Positions 7,238 to 14,354 of a DNA stretch of 37,968 nt are shown here, piece after piece. Below the pieces are notes generated by a model, which worked only from the letters and a program-made list of their open reading frames with translations, was not told the DNA's origin and made no database searches. Numbering within the stretch: the stretch's first letter is position 1; every line of letters starts with the position of its first letter. Origin of the DNA: Candidatus Aenigmatarchaeota archaeon (GTDB taxonomy: Archaea > Aenigmatarchaeota > Aenigmatarchaeia > CG10238-14). The stretch covers positions 1 to 37,968 of the forward strand of contig JAHLMN010000013.1 of the NCBI GenBank assembly GCA_018920345.1. The letters run 5' to 3'. A program made the translations under genes and the position numbers.

Positions 7238-8962
7238 TTAAATTTCACCAGAAATTGCATCTATTACTTGAGATGGGTTTCTGTAATATGCCTCTATTAT
7301 TTTAGCTACATCTTTATAATCAGTAATATTTTTTTGGAACATCCAATTTAAAATAAGCATCCTTCTTTTTATTTCATCAGTTATTTGTTTTTGACTAAAA
7401 CCATATCTTTTTCTTATTTTTTCTAGTATACTGCTTTTGTTTACAACTTCAAATTTATTTGTTTCTGAGTTCCATCTTATTATTTCTTTGAAAATAGGCT
7501 TGTTTTCAGAATAGTTAAAACCTACTATTTCATTTATAGATTTTACTTTTCTCACAAACTTTCCTTTATATCTTGTTGCTGTTACAAAAATTACAATATC
7601 TAAACTCTCTATTAAACTAGGTGGAAGTTGTATTGGCGGTGTTATTAGTCTATCTATTAATTTTTCCATTGATTCTGCATGTATTGTTGCAAGAGAATAG
7701 TGTCCTGTTGCCATCTGTTGGAATAAAACATAGGCTTCTTTACCTCTAACTTCGCCTACTATTATGTAATCAGGTCTTTGTCTTAGACTTTCTCTTAATA
7801 GATCAAATAAATCTATTTCTCCCCTAGATTTACCTTGCTCTGAGGCTATTGGTACTCTAGCTACTTGAGAAATCCAATGTGGATGAGGTAAAACAATTTC
7901 GCTTGTATCTTCTATACTAACAATCTTCATTTCAGGTCTTATAAAGAGTGAAAGGATATTTAGAAAGGTTGTTTTACCTGTAGCTGTTCCACCTGATAAT
8001 AGAACACTACTTCCATAATCAACTGCAGTCCAAAGAAATGCTAATGTTTTTACATCTACAGTTTCTGAGGCTAATATATGTGTAGGTGTGTATGGAGATT
8101 TTGAGAATTTTCTTATAGTAAAATTGCTTCCTCTTTTTGCAATATCAGTAGCTAATGTTCCTTGAATTCTAGAGCCATCTGGTAAAGCTCCGTCTAACAG
8201 TGGATTTAATATTGAAATAGAGTGGCCACATAATTGGGCGAATCTTATCAGAGTTTCGTCAAGTTCTTCTGGATCAGAAAATACAATATTGGTTTTTACT
8301 GAACCAATTTTAGGGTTTTTATGGAATACAAAAATAGGTATATTGACACCATCACAACTTATATCTTCTATATCAGGATCATGCATTAGCGGCTCTATTC
8401 TGCCTAGTCCAAGAAAGTCTCTATCTATATAATATTCTAAAATTAATTTCTCTTGATCTGTTATTTTTATGTTGAAAATCTTGATGATTTCTTCCAATTG
8501 ATTTCTTATATATTGTTTTGCTTCATCCTTCTTCAATTTATTGAAATCTATATTTAGCCTTTCCTCAATTAATTCTTTAAGTTTTGAAAAAATATTTTTC
8601 AATTCATCTGTTAGTGGTGGCTCTATCACATGATATTCATATATGCCTTTTTCATTATTCCATGTTATTTGAGCATAAGCCATTATTGGCTCATCCTTTG
8701 CAGGCTTTTCAGGTATTAATGGATAAGTCAAATGAAGCCTTTCTTCATCTTCTTCTAAACCAAAACTTGAAACTTTGAAAGAAAATTCTGGTATTTCAAC
8801 GCCTTCAAGCAAATATTTCTCTATTTCTTCTGGCTTTTTTATAGAAACTTCACCTGTAATTTGTATTGGTCCTTTAAGAATAGTTGTTCCTTGTACTGTT
8901 TGCAAATCTTGTTTGCTCAAATTTTTATAACCTCTTACCAATTTAGAAAAAATACCTGGCAT
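7238..8962 (-). CDS. Type II/IV secretion system ATPase (GspE/TadA/FlaI-like)
   Basis: This cytoplasmic hexameric ATPase of 574 residues powers pilin assembly. A lineage-specific N-terminal part of about 170 residues precedes the family domain. Walker A GGTATGKTT is at residues 324-332, the Asp-box region is VSIEDTSEI at about 348-356, the Walker B-like IIVGEVRGKE is at 400-409, and the His box GHYSLATIHAE is at 420-430. Upstream, LLDGALPDGSRIQGTL is typical of the family. The ATG at 8962 follows AGGTGAG five bases upstream. A C-terminal extension of about 100 residues after the core is longer than in bacterial PilT-like enzymes. It is the only ATPase in the operon. Confidence 0.95.
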   Translation of the reverse strand: MPGIFSKLVRGYKNLSKQDLQTVQGTTILKGPIQITGEVSIKKPEEIEKYLLEGVEIPEFSFKVSSFGLEEDEERLHLTYPLIPEKPAKDEPIMAYAQITWNNEKGIYEYHVIEPPLTDELKNIFSKLKELIEERLNIDFNKLKKDEAKQYIRNQLEEIIKIFNIKITDQEKLILEYYIDRDFLGLGRIEPLMHDPDIEDISCDGVNIPIFVFHKNPKIGSVKTNIVFSDPEELDETLIRFAQLCGHSISILNPLLDGALPDGSRIQGTLATDIAKRGSNFTIRKFSKSPYTPTHILASETVDVKTLAFLWTAVDYGSSVLLSGGTATGKTTFLNILSLFIRPEMKIVSIEDTSEIVLPHPHWISQVARVPIASEQGKSRGEIDLFDLLRESLRQRPDYIIVGEVRGKEAYVLFQQMATGHYSLATIHAESMEKLIDRLITPPIQLPPSLIESLDIVIFVTATRYKGKFVRKVKSINEIVGFNYSENKPIFKEIIRWNSETNKFEVVNKSSILEKIRKRYGFSQKQITDEIKRRMLILNWMFQKNITDYKDVAKIIEAYYRNPSQVIDAISGEI

Positions 8963-8963
8963 G

Positions 8964-9374
8964 TTAGCTCACCTGAATAATCTTATTATTAATTTTGATT
9001 TCTATTTTTTTATTATTACTTTTAACGTTGCCTGAAAAATCAAATGTTTCGTTGATGTTATAAGTGGTGCTGTTAATTCTATCAGAAAATAAAATAACTT
9101 GAATTTTCTGTTTGTTAAATGTAACGTTATAATTTATTCCACCAATCTTTTGTGGAATTTCTTGATAAATTGTTATATTATCGCAGCCTCTACAATTACT
9201 AGATTTTATAATGCTCATTAATGTTGCTTTGTTTAGCAGTCTTGCTTGATTTTCTCCTATTTTTCTACTTAAAAATTCTGTTTGGTTATAAAACAAATAG
9301 CTTATTGTGGAAAATATAATAAAAGCTATACCAAACATTATTATAAATTCAACTATGTAATTTTGTCCCTTCAT
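8964..9374 (-). CDS. Pilin-like protein
   Basis: This 136-residue protein begins MKGQNYIVEFIIMFG, with a hydrophobic helix to about residue 28, then a soluble, Asn/Ile-rich domain with a CRGC motif at about residues 58-61. The Lys-Gly-Gln start followed by an early Glu is a variant of the archaeal class III prepilin signal, with NYIVEF in place of xSxEYx. The ATG overlaps the stop of the previous gene by one base, and the ATPase gene starts one base after its stop. A minor pilin is inferred from signal and operon position; the soluble domain is unrecognised. Confidence 0.72.
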   Translation of the reverse strand: MKGQNYIVEFIIMFGIAFIIFSTISYLFYNQTEFLSRKIGENQARLLNKATLMSIIKSSNCRGCDNITIYQEIPQKIGGINYNVTFNKQKIQVILFSDRINSTTYNINETFDFSGNVKSNNKKIEIKINNKIIQVS

Positions 9375-9973
9375 TATACTATTATATTTATTTCGGTTAT
9401 AGTTAAAGATTGACTAGTATATGACCTTAATTTCTGTATTCTTAAATAAGGTGTTGTGGTTTGTTTTATTTGATTATCTGTAGTATTGATTATAATTCTG
9501 TATTTTTGATTTTTTTCTCTGTCTAACAAATCTCTGTACCAAAGTTTGTATTCAATTTTTAGATAATCGTTCTCTCTTAAAGCCTTTCCTAATATAACGC
9601 CAAAACTATCTGTACCTAGTGTTGCTGTTTCATTACAATTTGAAGATAAACAAAGCCACTCACCTGGAGCAATGTTAGAAACTTTACTTGTAAAAACAAA
9701 ATTTATGCTATTATTGTTTACATCCATAATATTTGAAGGATATATTGTTAGTTTACCTGGAACATTTAGTTGTATTGACTCTTCTCCACCATTTTGAGCT
9801 ATATTTCTTATTTTAGAATCAAGTAAAATAAAAAAATTAAAAGCATCGTCAACTGCTTTTGCATCTTTTCTTTTTTGTATCATGCTCATTGACCAAGGTG
9901 TTATTGTGGCAATAGCAGCTATGGCTATTCCAATAATAAGAATAACAGAGACTACTTGTGTTTGCGCTTTCAT
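9374..9973 (-). CDS. Pilin-like exported protein
   Basis: The protein has 199 residues from the ATG at 9973 (MKAQTQVVSVILIIG). A hydrophobic helix covers about residues 9-30, followed by a long soluble domain predicted rich in beta strands. An in-frame GTG at 9982 is an alternative start. The N-terminus matches archaeal pilins of the KAQ/QVVSVILI type. With the small main-type pilin upstream and the next pilin downstream it forms a run of three pilin-like genes ahead of the ATPase. It is likely a minor or tip pilin; function is inferred from position. Confidence 0.72.
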   Translation of the reverse strand: MKAQTQVVSVILIIGIAIAAIATITPWSMSMIQKRKDAKAVDDAFNFFILLDSKIRNIAQNGGEESIQLNVPGKLTIYPSNIMDVNNNSINFVFTSKVSNIAPGEWLCLSSNCNETATLGTDSFGVILGKALRENDYLKIEYKLWYRDLLDREKNQKYRIIINTTDNQIKQTTTPYLRIQKLRSYTSQSLTITEINIIV

Positions 9974-9982
9974 CTTAAACAC

Positions 9983-10366
9983 TTAACAAAATACTTGCTG
10001 TTTTATTTGTGCAGATGGTGTAAATAATAAGATATTGTTGACACCTGAAACAGCACCAGATATAGTTGCAACCGCCGTTCCTCTAGGAGGTATAGGATAA
10101 CTCGATCCTGAAGCTAAAGTTAAATTATTTACATTACCTGAATTTAATGTATATTTTATATCACCATCTACTATTGGTTCTGTACCAGTATTTGTTATAA
10201 CTAAAGTTATGGTATTACCTGTACAATAACCAGGTTCTACTGTTATTACTTTATATGTACTTTTTTGCACAATATTGTTTATGTAAAAATAAGCTGTCAT
10301 TGCCAACCCAATTGTTATTACTAACAACAGCAAAGTTGCGATTACAGCGGATATTCCTTTTTTCAA
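9983..10366 (-). CDS. Archaeal type IV pilin (candidate major pilin)
   Basis: The protein has 127 residues. Its N-terminus MKKGISAVIATLLLLVITIG is the classic archaeal type IV pilin N-terminal domain: a short basic leader, a cleavage site after KKG, and a hydrophobic assembly helix. The rest is a compact, Gly/Thr/Val-rich beta domain of the kind seen in Ig-like pilins (ITNTGTEPIVDGDIKY), with a Cys in the middle and another at the very C-terminus that could pair. The start is TTG at 10366, supported by GAGGTGA at 10371-10377 with a four-base spacer; this SD overlaps the stop codon of the upstream gene. Its shortness and position make it the best candidate for the main subunit. Confidence 0.88.
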   Translation of the reverse strand: MKKGISAVIATLLLLVITIGLAMTAYFYINNIVQKSTYKVITVEPGYCTGNTITLVITNTGTEPIVDGDIKYTLNSGNVNNLTLASGSSYPIPPRGTAVATISGAVSGVNNILLFTPSAQIKQQVFC

Positions 10367-10370
10367 TTTA

Positions 10371-10940
10371 TCACCTCAAAGGTTTTTGAGTATTAGATGG
10401 TAAAGGTTTTATTGGCATAATAGGCTTAGGTGGAAGTGGAATGTTTTGCGAAACAGGTTGTTGAGGAGCTTGATTTATAGGTTGAGGTAAAACAGGTTGT
10501 GGTGAAGGTTGAATTCCAACAGGAGATCTTTTCAATCTTTTATTAACTTCATCTAATAGCTCCATCATTGCCTCATTTTTCTCTGCAAAAGATTTGTTTA
10601 TATTAACAAGATCTTCTAATTTTTCAACAACAGGTTTCATTATTTCTGGACTTAGACCTGTTTGCTCCACTTCGCCAGAAGCCTTAATAAAAGCTATTAA
10701 TTCCTTCATATCTGCTATTAATTCATCCAATCTACCAGGAATCTTAGATAATTCAATTCTTAAAGCATCATTTGATTTTGCGAGTTCATCTACTATTTGC
10801 TGATTCATTCTTACAATTTCAATAATATCTTTGAATATTGATTTAGGATCTTCAACTGAATAAGCCTCTAAACGTTCAATCCTTTTTTCTAGTCTCCTTA
10901 TAGGATTAACAGGTATTATTTCAAATTCTTCATCCACCAT
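10371..10940 (-). CDS. Coiled-coil protein with Pro/Gln-rich tail, first gene of the pilus operon
   Basis: This 189-residue soluble protein is not recognised as a named family. Residues 12-135 are strongly heptad-like and charged (RRLEKRIERLEAY, NKSFAEKNEAMMELLDEVNKRL). Residues 138-189 are rich in Pro and Gln (PQPVLPQPINQAPQQP). There is no signal or membrane segment, so it is probably cytoplasmic. It leads the operon and its stop codon forms part of the SD of the pilin gene that follows. By layout it recalls archaellum FlaC/D/E-type cytoplasmic proteins that link the motor to signalling, but no sequence motif confirms this. Confidence 0.75.
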   Translation of the reverse strand: MVDEEFEIIPVNPIRRLEKRIERLEAYSVEDPKSIFKDIIEIVRMNQQIVDELAKSNDALRIELSKIPGRLDELIADMKELIAFIKASGEVEQTGLSPEIMKPVVEKLEDLVNINKSFAEKNEAMMELLDEVNKRLKRSPVGIQPSPQPVLPQPINQAPQQPVSQNIPLPPKPIMPIKPLPSNTQKPLR

Positions 10941-10974
10941 AAAAATATCACTAAATAATAAATTAATTTTCTGC

Positions 10975-10988
10975 TTTATATTATTTTA
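10975..10988 (-). promoter_or_regulatory. Candidate TATA box of the pilus operon
   Basis: On the minus strand TAAAATAATATAAA lies about 40 bases before the ATG at 10940, which would place transcription start near 10953. The surrounding 10941-11111 region is AT-rich, non-coding and shared with the divergent 82-residue gene. Assigned by position and composition only. Confidence 0.35.
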
Positions 10989-11111
10989 GTTTTTTTAAAA
11001 AATTAGAATTATAATAAAATGATTTTTGAACTTTTCACATATAAATTCAAAATAAAAACTTTTCAAATCAATAAGTTTTATTAAATAAAAAACAAATAAA
11101 TTTTAGATAAA

Positions 11112-11360
11112 ATGAAAGGCGAAGCAGAAAATACAATTGTTAGAATTGTTATTGCACTAATTGTTTTGGGTGTTATTGTAACTTTGCTTTATCTTGCACT
11201 TGGGCCCTTTAGAGATTCTGTTACTTATAATACCTGTTTAGCTTATCTAAAACAACAATGCATGAGCAAGCCACCTACTGAATATACACCAATAGATCAA
11301 GGTCCATGTAACTCTTTAAGAGATAAAAGTAAATTACCAAAAACATGTAAAGAAACATAA
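11112..11360 (+). CDS. Small single-pass membrane protein with Cys-containing tail
   Basis: The protein has 82 residues: a short polar N-terminus (MKGEAENTIV), one hydrophobic helix at about residues 10-31, then a polar tail with four Cys (CLAYLKQQC, GPCNSL, KTC). The tail presumably faces outside, where two disulfides could form. It is divergent from the pilus operon and convergent with the thermosome gene. The MKGE start resembles the pilin-like proteins of the neighbouring operon, so a pilin-related or envelope role is possible but unproven. There is no SD, suggesting a leaderless transcript. No family is recognised. Confidence 0.65.
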   Translation: MKGEAENTIVRIVIALIVLGVIVTLLYLALGPFRDSVTYNTCLAYLKQQCMSKPPTEYTPIDQGPCNSLRDKSKLPKTCKET

Positions 11361-11373
11361 AAAAATAGAAAAA

Positions 11374-13023
11374 TTAATATTCCTCGTCTCCTCCACTAGG
11401 CATTTGAGGACTGCTTGGACCTTTTTCTAGTTTTGATGCAGCTATGACATCATCTATCCTTAATATCATCTCTGCTGCTTCTGCTGCTGATTTCAATGCT
11501 TGTGTCTTTACTTTTAATGGCTCTATAACTCCTTCTTTTAACATATCCATTACTCCGCCGTCAAAGACATTCACTCCCATTTGTATATTGCCATGTTCAT
11601 GCTCTGCTCTTAAAGCAACTAGTGTATCTATTGGGTCTAAACCTGCATTTTCTGCCAAGCTTCTTGGTATTATCTCCATAGCATCTGCAAATGCATTTAC
11701 AGCTAATTGCTCTCTTCCTTTCAAAGATTCTGCATATTTCTTTAATCCTTTAGCAACTTCTGCTTCTGGTGCACCGCCGCCAGGCACAACTTTTCCAACT
11801 TCTATTGCTGAAGCTACTGCACCAATAGCATCTTCTATTGCTCTATCAACTTCATCGACAACATGCTCTGTTCCTCCTCTTACTAGAATGCTAACTGCCT
11901 TTGGATTTTTGCAATCTCTTACAAATATCATTTGTTCATCTCCTATCTTTTGTTCTTCAACTAGTTTTGCATAACCCAAATCTTTTGCTTCTAGATCATC
12001 CAAGTTTGTTACTATTCTTGCACCTGTTGCCTTTGCCAAAGCCTCCATGTCAGATTTCTTTACTCTTCTAGCAGCTAGTATACCTTTCTTAGCCAAATAA
12101 TGCTGAGCTGCATCATCTATACCTTTTTGGCAGAATAAAACATTTGCTCCTGATTTTGCTACTTTTTCTACCATATCTTTTAGCAATTTTTCTTCTTGCT
12201 CTAAAAATGCTTGTAGTTTTAATGGATCTGTGATCTGTATTTGTGCATCTGTTTCTGTTTCTTTTACTTCCAAAGCCGCATCTACTAGAGCTATTTTAGC
12301 CTCTTTCACTTGTTTTGGCATACCAGGATGAACAACTTCTTTGTCAATTATTATTCCCTTGATCAATTCTGTATCTTCAGATGAGCCACCTTGCTTCTTT
12401 TCTCTCTTAATGTTTTCTGTGTCTATAACAATTTTACCATTTTTTTCTTCTGCAACCATTGTAACTGCTTCTACAACTAGATCAGCAACTTTATCCAAAT
12501 TACCATAACCAGATTTGCCTGACATGCTTGTCCTAGCAATCTTTATTAGCATCTCTTTATCCTTTATTGAAACAGGTTTTGCCATTTTTTCTAAAATTTC
12601 TATTGCCTTTTTCAAAGCCAAATTATAGCCTCTTATAATTACTGTAGGATGAATGTTTTGCTCTAGCAACTCACCTGCCTTGCTTAGAAGCTCACCTGCA
12701 ATAACTGCAGCTGTTGTTGTGCCATCACCTACTTCTTCATTCTGTGTTTTGGCAACTTCTACCAACATCTTTGCAGCTGGATGCTCTATTTCCATTTCTT
12801 CCAAAATAGTGACACCATCATTTGTTATTACAATATCACCTATGCTATCTACTAACATCTTATCCATTCCTTTAGGACCTAGAGTAGTGCGGACAGCATC
12901 TGCCACTGCTTTTGCAGCAGCTATATTGTTTTCTTGAGCTGTTTTACCTCTAGTTCTTAAAGTGCCTTCAGGCAATATAAGAACAGGTTGTCCCCCCAAT
13001 TGAGTTAATGTTGCATTCGTCAT
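11374..13023 (-). CDS. Thermosome (group II chaperonin) subunit
   Basis: This is an ATP-dependent cytosolic protein-folding chaperonin of the CCT/TCP-1 group, 549 residues long, which is usual for the family. Seen motifs are [12 protein letters not shown] at about residues 47-58, NDGVTIL at 68-74, the ATPase loop GDGTTT at 99-104, and VVPGGGAPE in the second half of the equatorial domain. The C-terminus ([13 protein letters not shown]) lacks a long GGM repeat. Two ATGs follow the SD GGAGGTG (13039-13033); the one at 13023, nine bases away, is preferred to 13029. It stands alone, divergent from tRNA-Ile, with about 115 non-coding bases between them that must hold both promoters. Confidence 0.96.
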   Translation of the reverse strand: MTNATLTQLGGQPVLILPEGTLRTRGKTAQENNIAAAKAVADAVRTTLGPKGMDKMLVDSIGDIVITNDGVTILEEMEIEHPAAKMLVEVAKTQNEEVGDGTTTAAVIAGELLSKAGELLEQNIHPTVIIRGYNLALKKAIEILEKMAKPVSIKDKEMLIKIARTSMSGKSGYGNLDKVADLVVEAVTMVAEEKNGKIVIDTENIKREKKQGGSSEDTELIKGIIIDKEVVHPGMPKQVKEAKIALVDAALEVKETETDAQIQITDPLKLQAFLEQEEKLLKDMVEKVAKSGANVLFCQKGIDDAAQHYLAKKGILAARRVKKSDMEALAKATGARIVTNLDDLEAKDLGYAKLVEEQKIGDEQMIFVRDCKNPKAVSILVRGGTEHVVDEVDRAIEDAIGAVASAIEVGKVVPGGGAPEAEVAKGLKKYAESLKGREQLAVNAFADAMEIIPRSLAENAGLDPIDTLVALRAEHEHGNIQMGVNVFDGGVMDMLKEGVIEPLKVKTQALKSAAEAAEMILRIDDVIAASKLEKGPSSPQMPSGGDEEY

Positions 13024-13178
13024 TTTCATCAACACCTCCGTTAAACATTAATAGAATTTATTCATTATGACATGTATGAAAGCAAAGATAAATAATTAAT
13101 TTCTTTTTTCCAAAGAATTAATATTAAATCTTACAATTTAAATTTTTTTACATTGGGCCGGTAGCTCAGCCTGGTTAG

Positions 13179-13195
13179 TGCCTGTGGGCAACTAA
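13179..13195 (+). other. Apparent tRNA intron 1, in the D arm
   Basis: These 17 nt separate G22 from A23 of the D stem (canonical numbering). Within the insertion TGCC pairs with GGCA across a TGTG loop, and TTAG just before the 5' boundary pairs with CTAA at the 3' end, leaving one bulged A. Excision gives GCTC paired with GAGC. This is a non-canonical archaeal intron position; whether the fold meets a relaxed bulge-helix-bulge rule was not tested. Confidence 0.7.
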
Positions 13196-13210
13196 AGCAA
13201 CGGTCTTATA

Positions 13211-13227
13211 AGGCCACTGAGCGTAAA
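13211..13227 (+). other. Apparent tRNA intron 2, at the canonical 37/38 site
   Basis: These 17 nt follow A37 in the anticodon loop. T13206-T13209 can pair with G13223-A13226 to form a four-base-pair central helix, with bulges on either side as expected for a bulge-helix-bulge substrate of the archaeal splicing endonuclease. The boundaries assume the standard 37/38 site. Confidence 0.7.
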
Positions 13228-13277
13228 AACCGTAGGTCGCGTGTTCGAATCGCGCCCGGCCCATTTTTGATGATCTT

Positions 13278-13721
13278 ATGCAAAAAGAGCAAAAAATTGG
13301 TGTGTTGGCAATAGTTAATAGAGGTAAAAAATTTTTGTTCGTCAAAAGAAATTCTAAAAATAGGTTTGAGCCAAGTAAATGGGGGTTTGTTGGCGAAGCT
13401 GTGGAATATAAAGAAGATTTGATTTATGCATTAAAAAGAGGGTTGAAAGAAGAAGTGAATCTAAATCTTACAAGTGCAAAACTAATAAACGCTTATTCTT
13501 TTTATTTTGTTTCTCAGTATAATGATAAAGAAAGACATGCTATTGTATTAGCATATTTTTGTAAAGCAAAAGGAAAAATAAGGCTTAATCAAGAATTAGA
13601 AGATTATGCATGGCTTGAATTAAAAGATGCAAAAAAGATTGATTTAATAAATACCAACAGAATAATTATTAAAGATTTAGAAAAGTGGTTAAAATGGCAA
13701 AAAAAACAAAACCAAAAGTAA
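13278..13721 (+). CDS. Nudix-family hydrolase with a diverged Nudix box
   Basis: The protein has 147 residues. The fold is suggested by the N-terminal strand KIGVLAIVNRGKKFLFVKR, the WGFVGEAVEY segment and the helix KRGLKEEVNL. Compared with the consensus Gx5Ex7REUxEExGU, the second Gly is Glu, the first Glu of REU is Gly, and the last Gly is Asn, while the central Glu pair is kept. Nudix enzymes cleave nucleoside diphosphates linked to another group; the substrate cannot be read here, and activity may be altered. The start lies 15 bases after tRNA-Ile. The 3' end overlaps the rhomboid gene by 28 bases. Confidence 0.8.
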   Translation: MQKEQKIGVLAIVNRGKKFLFVKRNSKNRFEPSKWGFVGEAVEYKEDLIYALKRGLKEEVNLNLTSAKLINAYSFYFVSQYNDKERHAIVLAYFCKAKGKIRLNQELEDYAWLELKDAKKIDLINTNRIIIKDLEKWLKWQKKQNQK

Positions 13722-14293
13722 CATATATAATTCTAGCAGCTAATGTATTACTGTTTTTCTTTACAATAATTCCGCCTGTTTTTTATACTCTAGCCTTAAC
13801 ACCAACTGAAGCCATTTATAATAAAAAGTATTGGCAATTTTTCACATTCATGTATGTTCATGGTAGTTTTGAACACATATTTCTAAATATGTTTTCTCTT
13901 CTTGTCTTTGGTCCAAGAATAGAAGCTGAAATGGGAAGAACAAAATTTTTCATATTTTATACAATAGCGGGTATATTTTCTGGAATATTTCATATAATGC
14001 TGACAGGAATAAATGCTATACCATTAATAGGTGCGTCAGGAGCAATTTTTGCTGTTTTAACTGCATTTGGAATGATGTTTCCAAAAGATATTGTATATGT
14101 TAACTTGCTTTTACCTATGCCTGCATATATATTTGTTATCTTAATGGGAATATTGCAGTTTATATATGGAATTTCCGGTGCTCAACCTGGTGTATCTAAT
14201 TATGGTCATTTAGGTGGAATGGTTGCAGCATTTATTATGATCAAATTTTTAGGTTTTGGTAAAAAAAAGATAAAATATTTTTGGGAAGATTAA
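13694..14293 (+). CDS. Rhomboid-family intramembrane serine protease
   Basis: This 199-residue membrane protein has six or so hydrophobic segments. The catalytic Ser is S115 in GASGAIFA, the catalytic His is H172 in GHLGGM, and the HGSFEHIFLNMFSL segment at about residues 56-69 carries the conserved His and Asn of the oxyanion region. Rhomboids cut membrane proteins within or near the bilayer; the substrate here is unknown. The ATG at 13694 is chosen; an in-frame GTG at 13685 would add three residues. It overlaps the end of the Nudix gene, so the two are probably co-transcribed. Confidence 0.93.
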   Translation: MAKKTKPKVTYIILAANVLLFFFTIIPPVFYTLALTPTEAIYNKKYWQFFTFMYVHGSFEHIFLNMFSLLVFGPRIEAEMGRTKFFIFYTIAGIFSGIFHIMLTGINAIPLIGASGAIFAVLTAFGMMFPKDIVYVNLLLPMPAYIFVILMGILQFIYGISGAQPGVSNYGHLGGMVAAFIMIKFLGFGKKKIKYFWED

Positions 14294-14354
14294 CTTTTTA
14301 GTAGTAAATAAAATTATGTTATACTTTTATTTTTGAAAAAACAAAAAAAATTTA

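Larger units (their letters stand above)
13155..13263 (+). tRNA. tRNA-Ile (anticodon UAU) with two apparent 17-nt introns
   Basis: The acceptor strand GGGCCGG (13155-13161) pairs with CCGGCCC (13256-13262), followed by discriminator A. The T arm is GCGTG, TTCGAAT, CGCGC. The anticodon stem is ACGGT (13200-13204) with ACCGT (13229-13233). The gene is 109 nt, 34 more than a standard tRNA. Removing 13179-13195 restores a perfect D arm (GCTC with GAGC), and removing 17 nt after A13210 leaves anticodon loop CTTATAA, giving anticodon TAT. The result is a regular 75-nt cloverleaf. The body resembles archaeal tRNA-Ile. Exact intron ends and splicing are inferred. Confidence 0.88.

Noticed and set aside
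11444-11974. Long plus-strand open frames opposite the thermosome gene
   Set aside because: They are antisense shadows made possible by the codon bias of the thermosome gene; they have no start signals or protein-like features.
13267-13277. TGATGA after tRNA-Ile as a box C of a C/D RNA
   Set aside because: The next gene starts within a few bases and no box D or guide arrangement follows.
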